From contig JAIFNA010000012.1 of NCBI GenBank assembly GCA_020048055.1, positions 41,444-105,443 of the forward strand: 64,000 nt of DNA, read 5' to 3'. The translations under genes and the position numbers were made by a program. Shown here in pieces: positions 45,464 through 54,488 of this stretch; the stretch's first letter is position 1; each line of letters opens with the position of its first letter. This stretch comes from Arcobacter sp. (GTDB lineage Bacteria; Campylobacterota; Campylobacteria; Campylobacterales; Arcobacteraceae). The notes below the pieces were generated by a model. That model was not told the DNA's origin. It did not search any database and saw only the letters and a list, made by a program, of their open reading frames with translations.

Positions 45464-46855
45464 CTATAAAACAGAAGATTTTATAACCATCATTTTTTCG
45501 TTTGACATCTCCTCCATAGAGTGTGGAATTCCACCCATGCCAAGTCCAGAAGTTTTAGCACCACCAAATGGCATCCAATCAACTCTAAATGCAGTGTGGT
45601 CATTTACCATAACAGCAGTTGCATTTAGCTCTTTTACCGCTTTAAGTGCTACATCTATATTTTTTGTAAATACAGCAGCTTGAAAAGAAACATCAAGATT
45701 ATTAGCTCTCCTTATCGCTTCATCTAAAGTCTCATAAGAGTATATGCAAACAACAGGACCAAATACCTCTTTTGTTGACACAAGTGCGTCATCACTAGGA
45801 TTTAAAATAACAGTTGGTTCAAAACAAGAGTCCCCAATTCTTTTACCCCCTGTTAAAATTGTTCCACCTTTTGTTACAGCTTCATTTACCCACTCTTCAA
45901 CTCTATTTGTCTCGTTGTGATTGATTAATGGTCCAACCTCAGTTTTTGGATCTAGCTGATCCCCAACAATTAAGTTTGATGCTAGTTTTGCTAGTCTTGA
46001 AGCAACTTCATCACAAATTGATTTATGTACAAATACTCTTTGTACAGATACACAAACTTGTCCAGCATGGTAAAAGCCACCTTTTGCTAGCAATGGAAGC
46101 ATCTCATCTAGTGAAGCATCAGCCTCAACAATAACAGGAGCCACACCACCATGCTCTAGTGCTACTCTTGTCCCGTTACTTACTTTACTATTTAGATACC
46201 AACCAACAGGACCTGAACCAATAAATGTTAAAAATGCAGTTTTTGGTGAAGTAGCTAATAATTCGCCACCATTTCTATCGCAAACAACAACTTGTGCCCA
46301 ACCTTTAGGAAGCCCAGCTTCATGCAATATCTCAATAAGTTTTGTAGCACTCATGGGAGTTTGTGTTGCAGGTCTTATAATAACTGGGCAACCAACTGCA
46401 AGTGCTGGTATCACTTGATGAACGGCTAGATTAAATGGGTGATTAAATGCTGAAATTGCAGCAACAACACCAATTGGTTCTTTAAAAGTATATGCCATTC
46501 TGTTTGCGCTTGAAAGAGTATGCCCCATAGCTATCTCTTTACCCTCGTATAAACTTAGGTGTTCAATCGCAATTTTTATCCCATTAACTGCTCTTTGTAC
46601 TTCAACTTTTGAATCAATATATGGTTTCCCACCTTCACTTGCGCATAAAATAGTTAATTCCTCAATTTGTGAATTAATAATTTTCATTGCATTTTCTAAA
46701 ATTTCAACTCTTTTGTATTTTGGTAACCAATTTTTTTTATCCAAAAAAGTTTCATGTGCCAAGTTAATAGCACATTCTACTTCATTAATTGAGTTAAAAT
46801 TTACACTCCCTACAACTCTTCCATTAAATGGTGATGTTACTTCAATTTTTTCCAT
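45464..46855 (-). CDS. Aldehyde dehydrogenase family protein
   Basis: A 463-residue NAD(P)-dependent aldehyde dehydrogenase with the cofactor segment TFIGSGPVG (about 213-221), the catalytic Glu in ALEHGG and the catalytic Cys in AGQVCVSVQR, and VFGPVV near the end. The sequence pattern is nearest to the lactaldehyde/sulfoacetaldehyde/phosphonoacetaldehyde type subfamily; the substrate is not defined. It is 15 bases downstream of an acetolactate synthase-like gene, so the two are probably one operon for a short aldehyde or pyruvate route. Confidence 0.9.
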   Translation of the reverse strand: MEKIEVTSPFNGRVVGSVNFNSINEVECAINLAHETFLDKKNWLPKYKRVEILENAMKIINSQIEELTILCASEGGKPYIDSKVEVQRAVNGIKIAIEHLSLYEGKEIAMGHTLSSANRMAYTFKEPIGVVAAISAFNHPFNLAVHQVIPALAVGCPVIIRPATQTPMSATKLIEILHEAGLPKGWAQVVVCDRNGGELLATSPKTAFLTFIGSGPVGWYLNSKVSNGTRVALEHGGVAPVIVEADASLDEMLPLLAKGGFYHAGQVCVSVQRVFVHKSICDEVASRLAKLASNLIVGDQLDPKTEVGPLINHNETNRVEEWVNEAVTKGGTILTGGKRIGDSCFEPTVILNPSDDALVSTKEVFGPVVCIYSYETLDEAIRRANNLDVSFQAAVFTKNIDVALKAVKELNATAVMVNDHTAFRVDWMPFGGAKTSGLGMGGIPHSMEEMSNEKMMVIKSSVL

Positions 46856-46870
46856 ATTTGTTTCCTCTTT

Positions 46871-48517
46871 TTACAATATACATTGTTTTTTTGATAATAA
46901 GCCATTCAATATTGTATGATTTAATGAATAATCAACTGCTAAATCTATCAAGTGTACACCATCACTATTTACACATTTTTCTAAAATCTCTTTAAAATTT
47001 TCACAAGATGTTGGACGATAACCATTTGCACCATAAGATTCAGCATATTTAACAAAATCTGGATTTCCTAAGTCCAGTCCAAAAGTCTCATATCCCATCC
47101 CTGATTGTTTCCATTTTATCATCCCAAATGCATTATCATTTAAAATAATTACAGTTAAATTAAGTCCGAGTCTAACAGCAGTTTCCATCTCTTGTGAGTT
47201 CATCATGAATCCACCATCACCGCATACTGCAACTACTTTTTTATTTGGATTTACCATTTTTGCAGCCATTCCTGATGGGAGTCCTGCGCCCATTGTTGCT
47301 AAAGCATTGTCTAAAAGTAGTGTATTTGGTGTAGCGCATCTATAATTTCTTGCAAACCAAATTTTATACACACCGTTATCAAGGGTTACAATATCCTCAT
47401 CGTCAAGTGTTTTTCTTATTATTCTAACTGCTCTTTGTGGTAAAATAGGAAATCTATCATCACCAAAATATTTTGATAATCTAGTCCGTATATCTTCGGC
47501 AACCCTTAGAAAATACTCAAAATCCCAATGTTCTTGTTTTGAAATTGCAGTTGTAATTTGGTCTATATTGGTTGCAATATCCCCTACGACATCAAGTTGA
47601 GGAAAGTAAGTATCATCAACTTCACTAGGTAGAAAGTTTACATGGATAACTTTTGTAGCATCTGCTTTATTTTCCATAAAAAATGGTGGTTTTTCAATAA
47701 CATCATGTCCAACATTTATAATTAAATCAGCTCTATCAATTGCACAATGTATAAAGTCATCTTTTGATAATGCAGCAGTTCCTAAGCAAAGTTTGTGGTT
47801 TTCATCAATCACACCTTTTCCCATTTGTGTTGAGAAAAATGGAATCCCAGTTTCGTTTACAAAGTCTTTTAATGCTGAGCCTATCCTTGTTCGATTTGCA
47901 CCAGCACCAATGAGTAAAAGTGGTCTTTTTGCTTTTTCAATTCTGCAAACAGCGTCACTTATAACTTCTTTTATAGCTTTTGGATATTTTAAGTTTCTAA
48001 CAGGATAGATATTACATTCAACTTCTTCGCAAGCTATATCTTCAGGAAGTTCAATTAAAACAGCTCCTGGTCTTTCTGCTGTTGCAATTTTAAAAGCTTC
48101 TCTTACCATTGAGGGGATATTGTTTCCATTAACAACTTGTTTTGCAAATTTTGTCATAGGACGCATCATCCTTACGATATCAATAATTTGAAATCTCCCT
48201 TGTTTTGATTTTTTAATTGGTTTTTGACCAGTTATCATCATCATTGGCATTCCACCTAGTTGAGCATAAGCTGCTGCTGTTGCAAAATTTGTTGCCCCTG
48301 GTCCTAATGTTGAGATACAAACACCAACTCTTCCAGTTAATCTTCCGTAAGTTGCTGCCATGAAACCAGCACCTTGTTCGTGCCTAGTTAGGATTAGCTT
48401 AATGCTTGATGTTCTAAGTGCTTCAAGGAAAGTAAGATTCTCTTCACCAGGAATTCCAAAAATATATTCAACTCCCTCATTTTCTAATGCTTTTACAAAC
48501 AACTCTGATGCATTCAT
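46871..48517 (-). CDS. TPP enzyme of the acetolactate synthase large-subunit type
   Basis: A 548-residue thiamine diphosphate enzyme with the three-domain layout. The N-terminal catalytic Glu lies in LILTRHEQGAGFMAAT (about 40-55), the middle domain binds a cofactor, and the C-terminal TPP motif is CGDGGFMMNS (about 424-433) followed by ILNDNAFGMIKWKQ. No small regulatory subunit gene (ilvH) is adjacent, so this is unlikely to be the biosynthetic enzyme and may be catabolic or act on another 2-oxo acid. The operon partner is an aldehyde dehydrogenase. Confidence 0.85.
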   Translation of the reverse strand: MNASELFVKALENEGVEYIFGIPGEENLTFLEALRTSSIKLILTRHEQGAGFMAATYGRLTGRVGVCISTLGPGATNFATAAAYAQLGGMPMMMITGQKPIKKSKQGRFQIIDIVRMMRPMTKFAKQVVNGNNIPSMVREAFKIATAERPGAVLIELPEDIACEEVECNIYPVRNLKYPKAIKEVISDAVCRIEKAKRPLLLIGAGANRTRIGSALKDFVNETGIPFFSTQMGKGVIDENHKLCLGTAALSKDDFIHCAIDRADLIINVGHDVIEKPPFFMENKADATKVIHVNFLPSEVDDTYFPQLDVVGDIATNIDQITTAISKQEHWDFEYFLRVAEDIRTRLSKYFGDDRFPILPQRAVRIIRKTLDDEDIVTLDNGVYKIWFARNYRCATPNTLLLDNALATMGAGLPSGMAAKMVNPNKKVVAVCGDGGFMMNSQEMETAVRLGLNLTVIILNDNAFGMIKWKQSGMGYETFGLDLGNPDFVKYAESYGANGYRPTSCENFKEILEKCVNSDGVHLIDLAVDYSLNHTILNGLLSKKQCIL

Positions 48518-48655
48518 TTTAACCTACTTCAATTATTGAGATAAAGAAGAATAGTACATAATTATAAAAATGAGTTTATATGAAACATATTTAATTAAAA
48601 TTTGTAAAAATTGTGTAATTTTTTTAAAATCAACTAATTTTAAAGTATTTTTGTG

Positions 48656-49000
48656 TTACTTCTCTATTTTTTTATAAAGCGTTACGAGATTTGTTTTTGA
48701 TTTTATGTTGATATGAAAATTTGTTCTGTTTGTTTCATTGATATCTTCGATTGTAAGTGTGTATATAAATCTATTGTCATCTACTTTGTAGTTTTTAATT
48801 TCATCGATATCGTGTGATAAATTGATAAATTTCTCTATATTTAAAAGATGAATTTTCCCTTGAATCTCAAGATATTTGAGTTTGTCTATTTGTGATGAAA
48901 AAGCTTGATTTTGGATTATAAAAATTGAAAGATAAGCAAATAGCGTTACTATAATTAGTGTTGAAAATAGGGCAAAACCCTTTTTCAAAACTATGTTCAT
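48656..49000 (-). CDS. Type IV pilin-like (minor pseudopilin-like) protein
   Basis: A 114-residue protein with a prepilin-like N-terminus, KKGFALFSTLIIVTLFAYL: a short basic leader, Gly-Phe cleavage site and a hydrophobic helix. The Glu at position 5 of the mature chain is missing, as in GspK/PilX-type minor pilins. The rest is a soluble domain with no obvious motif. It overlaps the murB stop by four bases, so it is translated with murB. No other pilus gene is near, so its machine is elsewhere. Confidence 0.65.
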   Translation of the reverse strand: MNIVLKKGFALFSTLIIVTLFAYLSIFIIQNQAFSSQIDKLKYLEIQGKIHLLNIEKFINLSHDIDEIKNYKVDDNRFIYTLTIEDINETNRTNFHINIKSKTNLVTLYKKIEK

Positions 49001-49770
49001 AAGATAACTATTTCTGTTTCTAGCTTAATATTAAACTCATTTAAAACTTTCTCTTTTGCTAGATTTATAAGTTTGATAGCTTCATCATAAGTGCCATTTC
49101 CCATATTGACTAAAAAATTTGCATGGAGTGAACTAAATGCCATGCCACCAATATTATGCCCCTTTAGACCAACTTTCTCTATCAAATATCCTGCGCTATG
49201 TTCTTTTGGATTTTTAAAGCAACTCCCAGCACTTGGGAGGTTTGGTTGATTATCTCTCATGCGGATAAACATATCCATTTTCTCTTTGCTAAAACCTTTT
49301 GTTGTGTGGAAAGTTGCTTCAAAAACTATCCCCTTTATATCTGTGTGTCTATAAGTAAATGGTATATTTTCTTTTAAAATCTCACCATGATTTGTTTTAA
49401 TGCTACAAAGATAGTTCATCATCTCCCACTCTTTAAGTCCAGCATTCATCTTCACTAAGCCACCAATAGAACCTGGAAGTTTCCCTAAAAATTCAAAATC
49501 TCCAATATCATGTTTTTTACAATATGTAAGCATTTTTCCACTTGATGTTGCTCCGCCAACGATAAGCTTGTCACCTTTTTGGATGATGTAGTCAAATTCA
49601 TCACCTAAAATTGCCATTTTTGGCGGATTGTTTGAAAGGAGAATATTATTACCTCTACCAATAATGTGAAGCTTCGAATAATCGTCTATCTCGTTTATGA
49701 TTTTGACATCGTGTTTTCCACCAATATGAATCGATGTGTATTTTTTAAAATCTATTGTTTTTTCATTCAT
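48997..49770 (-). CDS. murB: UDP-N-acetylenolpyruvoylglucosamine reductase
   Basis: A 257-residue flavoenzyme of peptidoglycan synthesis. It has KYTSIHIGGKHDV (about 10-22), GRGNNILLSN (about 36-45), LGKLPGSIGGLVKMNAGLKEW split here to residues about 80-100, and the proton-donor region PSAGSCFKNPKEHSAGYLIE. It is a compact type lacking the third-domain insertions of E. coli MurB. The ATG at 49770 is chosen over a TTG two codons upstream; neither has a good Shine-Dalgarno. Confidence 0.93.
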   Translation of the reverse strand: MNEKTIDFKKYTSIHIGGKHDVKIINEIDDYSKLHIIGRGNNILLSNNPPKMAILGDEFDYIIQKGDKLIVGGATSSGKMLTYCKKHDIGDFEFLGKLPGSIGGLVKMNAGLKEWEMMNYLCSIKTNHGEILKENIPFTYRHTDIKGIVFEATFHTTKGFSKEKMDMFIRMRDNQPNLPSAGSCFKNPKEHSAGYLIEKVGLKGHNIGGMAFSSLHANFLVNMGNGTYDEAIKLINLAKEKVLNEFNIKLETEIVIL

Positions 49771-49796
49771 AAACAAGATTGTATCAAAATAAAGTT

Positions 49797-51053
49797 CTAT
49801 TTTCCAATTGCAAGAAGGTACAAAATATTATTACTAGTTTCTAAAAATTCCTTCACTTCATCATCATAATATGCTCCAATTCCAGTACAGCCAATATTTT
49901 TTATTTCAGATTTCAAATATATGATTTGAGCCAAGAATCCACTTAAAAGATTTACTTTTTGGTAAGCCTCCTCTTCGTTGGAAGTAAAATAGAATGTAGC
50001 AGCACTTTCTCCGCCAATGTTTTGTTCCAAACTAAGATAGCTTGATTTTTTACTAAAATTCCCCTCCCTTATGAGTTCTTGATTTTTATAAAGTCCCTGT
50101 AATTTATTGTCCACCATGTGTACCGTGTAAAAAATATCTACTTTATGTTTGATAGCAAAATCAAAAATATTGTTTATAATAAATAAAAATTCATTATTTG
50201 TTATTGCTATTTTTTTGAAAGCTCTTATTGATCTGCGATTTAGAATACTGTTTTTAAGTGTATTTGTATCAATTTTTCTAAAAAAATCTAATTCTATTAT
50301 ATCGTCTGATTGATATAGAACACTAGCTTTGTAAGCGTCTTCTATAAAATTATTGGTTTCTAAAAAATCGCAGCCACTTACAAATGGAAATTTATTTTTG
50401 ATTTGTTTTGTTTCTTGTTCGGTTTCAATTGAAGATGACAAGGCGACCATAAGCATCTCATCTTCTCTAAAACCAAAAATATCGTTTAGTGCTAATTTAT
50501 CAAAATCAAATACTATTTTTGAATCTTTTTTCATTACACACATTGCAGCATATATAGCTCCAAGAGCATGCCCGCCATCTAGTAAAATATATCTAATCGC
50601 TCTGTTTCTATACTTCCAGCTACTTCTAAAATATATAGAGGATAAGAGAAAAGTTATCCCCTTCTGCTTTCGTTTATCTTTAAAATAATATTCAACACCA
50701 TCATTTTCAATTTCATAGAGCAGACAAATAGTTTTACTTAACGGCTCATAATGATAAACACCACTAATCAACCCATTAAGCCCACGAATTTGTAAATATA
50801 TTTCACAAGGATATAGCCCACCAGCGCTAGGATTTGTTCTTAAATAATATTTCCCTTGTGGATATTTTTTTTCATAAGTTATCCCACCGATAAGATTTAG
50901 ATTTGTTAATTCATCAAAATCATCAATTTTAAAGCGAAGTTGAAAATGGGGATAGGCTTTAAAATTTTTTGGCTGTGTTTCCCAATCAAGATAAAAACTA
51001 TTTTTGCGAACGCTTATGTAAGAATGGCTTGTAGCCTCATGAAAGTTTGGCAT
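49797..51053 (-). CDS. SagB/ThcOx family two-domain nitroreductase-like dehydrogenase
   Basis: A 418-residue protein. The N-terminal half has the SagB-type pattern RTNPSAGGLYPCEIYL (about 73-88) and YRNRAIRYILLDGGHALG (about 148-165); the C-terminal half repeats a nitroreductase fold (NRRSIRAF, about 272-279, and IGCTGIGAYYDDEV). It should bind FMN. In RiPP systems SagB oxidises azolines to azoles, but here there is no cyclodehydratase (YcaO) gene in the window. It is followed by murB and preceded by GNAT-type genes on the same strand. The substrate is unknown. Confidence 0.85.
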   Translation of the reverse strand: MPNFHEATSHSYISVRKNSFYLDWETQPKNFKAYPHFQLRFKIDDFDELTNLNLIGGITYEKKYPQGKYYLRTNPSAGGLYPCEIYLQIRGLNGLISGVYHYEPLSKTICLLYEIENDGVEYYFKDKRKQKGITFLLSSIYFRSSWKYRNRAIRYILLDGGHALGAIYAAMCVMKKDSKIVFDFDKLALNDIFGFREDEMLMVALSSSIETEQETKQIKNKFPFVSGCDFLETNNFIEDAYKASVLYQSDDIIELDFFRKIDTNTLKNSILNRRSIRAFKKIAITNNEFLFIINNIFDFAIKHKVDIFYTVHMVDNKLQGLYKNQELIREGNFSKKSSYLSLEQNIGGESAATFYFTSNEEEAYQKVNLLSGFLAQIIYLKSEIKNIGCTGIGAYYDDEVKEFLETSNNILYLLAIGK

Positions 51054-51076
51054 GTAAGTCCTCCAAATAGATAAAT

Positions 51077-51715
51077 TTATAATTTCTTAATTTGCAGTAT
51101 ATTATGTAACTCTTCATATCTATATCTTACCCCTAGCTTTAGTTGTGAATGACAAAAAATTTCTTTCTCTTTGGTATTAAACGAAGAACCATTTTCTTGT
51201 ACTTTTTTATAAACGGTAGTTAATTCTAAAGTTGATAATGTTGTTAGGTGTTCATTTTTCATTAAATTTGGTATCTCCTTAATGTCAACTTTTGGCATTG
51301 GAAACTCTGTGTAATATTGTCCAATTTTCGTAACACCCCAAAAATCTATCCCCAAATTCATATAAAATTCAAGGGAGGATGAAACACATACCATTTTAAT
51401 TCGCTCGATTTGAGTGCCAAAAAGAATCTTCCCAATTAAAATAGAAAGTAACACTTTTCCATAACCATTGAATCTAAAAATAAAAGGGGTTAAAATATTA
51501 TGAATTGTCAGATATCGATTGTCTTTTGAAATAGTATAAAAGAGATAACACACATCAAATCCATTGTCTTCCAAACAAAGACAAGGTGATTTTGTCCAAC
51601 TATAATACTCATCCCACCAAACCAATGACTGTTTTGCGAACTTTAAAGATTCAAAGTGATCCATTTGTGTTACAGAAAAAAGATACTCTTCCCTATTTAA
51701 TAGTTTTGTTTTCAC
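51077..51715 (-). CDS. GNAT-like acyltransferase-type protein, unknown substrate
   Basis: A 212-residue protein with the acetyl-CoA binding pattern RFNGYG (RxxGxG, about residues 80-85) followed by a helix, then SSSLEFYMNLGIDFWGVTK (about 111-129), which resembles the C-terminal strand-helix of GNAT folds. The N-terminal part contains WWDEYYSW and a CLCLEDNG segment. The annotation is by fold pattern only. It lies 23 bases before the SagB-like gene and is probably its operon partner. Confidence 0.65.
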   Translation of the reverse strand: MKTKLLNREEYLFSVTQMDHFESLKFAKQSLVWWDEYYSWTKSPCLCLEDNGFDVCYLFYTISKDNRYLTIHNILTPFIFRFNGYGKVLLSILIGKILFGTQIERIKMVCVSSSLEFYMNLGIDFWGVTKIGQYYTEFPMPKVDIKEIPNLMKNEHLTTLSTLELTTVYKKVQENGSSFNTKEKEIFCHSQLKLGVRYRYEELHNILQIKKL

Positions 51716-51743
51716 TAGAAACCTTTTTGGTTTAAAGATAGAT

Positions 51744-51932
51744 TTACGATAATTTAATCTCTTTTAAAATAAGAGTCAAATCATTATTAAGTCCATTCAA
51801 TTTAGAGATAATAAGAGTTCTCTCCTCTTCACTTAATTTGAACCTATTGTCTATAAATTCATATATTTTAAAACTATCAGCAAAGATTTCACCCATCAAA
51901 TCTTGTTTTATTTTTTCTTCAATTTTCCCCAT
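51744..51932 (-). CDS. Small 62-residue charged protein, unknown
   Basis: A short protein, MGKIEEKIKQDL... ending IKLS, rich in Glu, Lys, Ile and Leu, with no cysteine, signal or membrane segment. It sits exactly between two GNAT-type genes, one base after the stop of one and 28 bases before the start of the other. It could be a carrier, an antitoxin or a structural partner. Nothing in the sequence picks one. Confidence 0.6.
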   Translation of the reverse strand: MGKIEEKIKQDLMGEIFADSFKIYEFIDNRFKLSEEERTLIISKLNGLNNDLTLILKEIKLS

Positions 51933-51933
51933 T

Positions 51934-52377
51934 TTACATCCTTTGTCTAAAAACTTTCATTGTTGATTCTGCAAAACCTAAAGATTTATAAAAATTTTGC
52001 CCTTTTTGATTATCGCCATCGGTTAATAATGTTATCCGTTGCACTTTCTTTTTCTTTAATTTTTCAAAAACTTTTAATAATAATTTTTTACCGATACCTT
52101 TGTTTTGATATAAAGGGTTGATAATCATATCTTCTAAAAGTGCCACTCTACTTCCAAGTGCTGTACTTATAGTAAAAAGAATATTGACACAACCAATCAC
52201 TTTTTGCTCTTTTGTAACTACAAAAATAGTTCCAATATCTTTGTTATTGACAATTTTTTTTAAAGCTTTTATATGCAACTCTTTTTGAAACTCAAACTCA
52301 ATTTCTTGAGTAAAAAGAAGTTCTAAAAGATTGGTAATCTCCCCAATATCTTTTAATCTTGCTTTTCTTATTTTCAT
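51934..52377 (-). CDS. GNAT family N-acetyltransferase
   Basis: A 147-residue acetyltransferase with the acetyl-CoA motif YQNKGIGKKLLLKV (about 95-108), a preceding strand with VALLEDMIINPLY, and the C-terminal NFYKSLGFAEST. The target amine is unknown. It overlaps the ankyrin stop by four bases and precedes the 62-residue gene by one base, so it is part of the same operon. Confidence 0.9.
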   Translation of the reverse strand: MKIRKARLKDIGEITNLLELLFTQEIEFEFQKELHIKALKKIVNNKDIGTIFVVTKEQKVIGCVNILFTISTALGSRVALLEDMIINPLYQNKGIGKKLLLKVFEKLKKKKVQRITLLTDGDNQKGQNFYKSLGFAESTMKVFRQRM

Positions 52378-52805
52378 TTTAAAAGTTTATATATTTTAGG
52401 GGTGCAAGCCAAATCAATCGCTTTAAAACCATCAAGATTTTCTAAATCCTTATTTGCACCAAAATCAAGTAATAACTTTACCATATTCTCTTTTCCAGCA
52501 CTTGCACTGTACATCAAAGCTGTCACACCATTATCATTCATTTTATCTAGGTTAATTCCCGCTTTTACAAGCAATTCTACACATCTATAATTTTGTCCGA
52601 AACAACCATTCCAAAGCGCCGTATTTCCATCAATATTTGCTATCTCCAAATCTGGTTTAACAGCCAAAATATCTTCTACAATAGTAACTTTTGCTTCTCT
52701 TGATGCTTTCATCAAAGCACTATTCCCATGTTTGCCAACTTTATTTATATCTTTTGGATTGTAGTCATTCTCTTCTAGCCATTTAATTGTTTGGTTACTA
52801 AACAT
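52374..52805 (-). CDS. Ankyrin repeat protein
   Basis: A 143-residue protein with three to four ankyrin repeats, for example HGNSALMKASREAKVTIVED, DGNTALWNGCFGQNYRCVEL and NGVTALMYSASAGKENMVKL. It is cytoplasmic. I start it at the ATG at 52805, which has AAAGG six bases upstream, instead of the longer frame from 52898, whose extra N-terminus lacks repeats and is unlike the rest. Ankyrin proteins bind protein partners; the partner is unknown. First gene of the run that leads to GNAT and SagB-like genes. Confidence 0.82.
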   Translation of the reverse strand: MFSNQTIKWLEENDYNPKDINKVGKHGNSALMKASREAKVTIVEDILAVKPDLEIANIDGNTALWNGCFGQNYRCVELLVKAGINLDKMNDNGVTALMYSASAGKENMVKLLLDFGANKDLENLDGFKAIDLACTPKIYKLLK

Positions 52806-52940
52806 ATCTAGCCTTTTAAAATTTACTATTTTTTTACTATTTAATTGCATATAATGTGCCATAGAATAACTTTTAGTACAATTTTGTATTATCAACAATT
52901 TTTTAGTATAATCGCCAAATAATCAAACCAAGGAATAAGA

Positions 52941-54413
52941 ATGAGTTTTATTGAGACAAGAGGAAATGATGGGATTAAGCCTAAAGAGGTTGAATTTTCG
53001 TATGCTATTTTAAATCCAAGTGCTTCATTTGGTGGATTATATATCCCAAAAGAGTTGCCAAATTTGGGGGCTGATTTTTTACAAAATCATATAGATAAAA
53101 GCTATAAAGAGTTAGCTTTTGATATTTTGAGCGCATTTAAGGTTGATATTAAAGATGAAGATTTAAAAATAGCACTTGATTTGTACGATCAATTTGATGA
53201 TAAAAATAACCCATCGCCAGTTGTAAAAGTAAAAGAAAATCTGTTTGTAAATGAGCAATATCATGGACCAACTCGTGCTTTTAAAGATATGGCACTCCAA
53301 CCTTTTGGTTCAATCTTAAGCTCAATTGCTAAGCAAAGAGGTGAAAATTATCTTATTTTGGCCGCTACTTCAGGCGATACTGGTCCGGCTGCCCTTAATA
53401 CTTTTAAAAATAAAGAGGGGATAAAAGTGGCTTGTTTGTATCCAGTTGGCGGAACAAGTGATGTACAAAGACTTCAAATGGTAACAGAAGATGGAAAAAA
53501 TCTAAAAGTTATAGGAATTCATGGAAATTTTGATGATGCTCAAAATGCACTAAAAAATTTATTAGCAAGTGAAACTTTTAAAGAAACTTTGAATACAAAA
53601 GGTACAAAGTTAAGCGCAGCAAATAGTGTAAATTTTGGGAGAATAATTTTTCAAATTGTTTACCATTTCTGGTCATATCTTGAGCTTTTAAGAGAAAATG
53701 AAATTAAAAATGGTGAACACATTTATCTTACTGTTCCATCTGGAAACTTTGGAAATGCACTCGGCGGATATTATGCAAAAAAAATGGGATTACCAGTTGA
53801 AAAAATCCTTATCACATCAAATGCAAATAATGTTTTGACATCATGGATAAATGATGGTGTGTATGATTTAAATAATAAAGAGTTAGTGCTTACAAAATCA
53901 CCAGCTATGGATATTTTAAAATCTTCAAATATTGAAAGAATTATGTACGAAATGTTTGGAAGCGAGAGAACTAAAGAGCTTATGGATGAACTAAGCAGTA
54001 AAAATTGTTTTAGATTGAGTGATAATGAGAAATCAAAACTGCAAATGGAATTTAGTGCAACTTTTAGTGATGATGCTTACGGTTTAAACACTATTAAAAC
54101 TTATTTAGAAAATGGTTATTTGATGGATCCACATACGGCAACGTGTATTAAAGCGTATGAAACGCTAATGGCAAAACCACTTAAAAATGTGATTTATAGT
54201 ACTGCTGAATGGACAAAGTTTTCACCATCAGTTTTAAATGCATTAAATAGTGATGATGTAAAATATAAAGATATTGATGCACTTGAAGTAATTAGTCACA
54301 AATACAACGTAGTTGTTCCGCAGATGGTTAAAAATGTTTTTGAAGCTGAGATTTTACATACTTGTGAGATTGATATTAAAAATTTAGAAGAGGAAATTGT
54401 AAAATTTTTATAA
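52941..54413 (+). CDS. thrC: Threonine synthase
   Basis: A 490-residue PLP enzyme that makes threonine from O-phosphohomoserine. The PLP lysine lies in YHGPTRAFKDMALQPFG (about 108-124), with LAATSGDTGPAALNTF and the phosphate loop VPSGNFGNALGGYYAK following. It is the longer fungal/bacterial type. The promoter has TATAAT near 52909; the gene is divergent from the ankyrin gene and is followed by a terminator. Confidence 0.96.
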   Translation: MSFIETRGNDGIKPKEVEFSYAILNPSASFGGLYIPKELPNLGADFLQNHIDKSYKELAFDILSAFKVDIKDEDLKIALDLYDQFDDKNNPSPVVKVKENLFVNEQYHGPTRAFKDMALQPFGSILSSIAKQRGENYLILAATSGDTGPAALNTFKNKEGIKVACLYPVGGTSDVQRLQMVTEDGKNLKVIGIHGNFDDAQNALKNLLASETFKETLNTKGTKLSAANSVNFGRIIFQIVYHFWSYLELLRENEIKNGEHIYLTVPSGNFGNALGGYYAKKMGLPVEKILITSNANNVLTSWINDGVYDLNNKELVLTKSPAMDILKSSNIERIMYEMFGSERTKELMDELSSKNCFRLSDNEKSKLQMEFSATFSDDAYGLNTIKTYLENGYLMDPHTATCIKAYETLMAKPLKNVIYSTAEWTKFSPSVLNALNSDDVKYKDIDALEVISHKYNVVVPQMVKNVFEAEILHTCEIDIKNLEEEIVKFL

Positions 54414-54434
54414 CAACTTGTTGATTAATTAATA

Positions 54435-54467
54435 AAAAAGCCCAAAATTTTATTTCGGGTTTTTTTG
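54435..54467. terminator. Rho-independent terminator after thrC, also facing the LysR gene
   Basis: AAAAAGCCC pairs with GGGTTTTTT (one G-T pair) around an AT-rich loop and continues into T. The A run on the left arm makes it usable on both strands. Confidence 0.82.
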
Positions 54468-54488
54468 GTTTTTGGTTTTATTTAAAAG

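Noticed and set aside
48518..48655. Possible gene or riboswitch before the TPP enzyme gene
   Set aside because: The gap is only AT-rich DNA with a weak -10 candidate; no TPP or amino-acid riboswitch core is visible.
50353..50688. 111-residue plus-strand frame in the SagB-like gene
   Set aside because: It is antisense to the conserved first nitroreductase domain and lacks a ribosome site.
52806..52898. N-terminal extension of the ankyrin protein
   Set aside because: The extra 31 residues are not repeat-like, and the internal ATG at 52805 has the better ribosome site.
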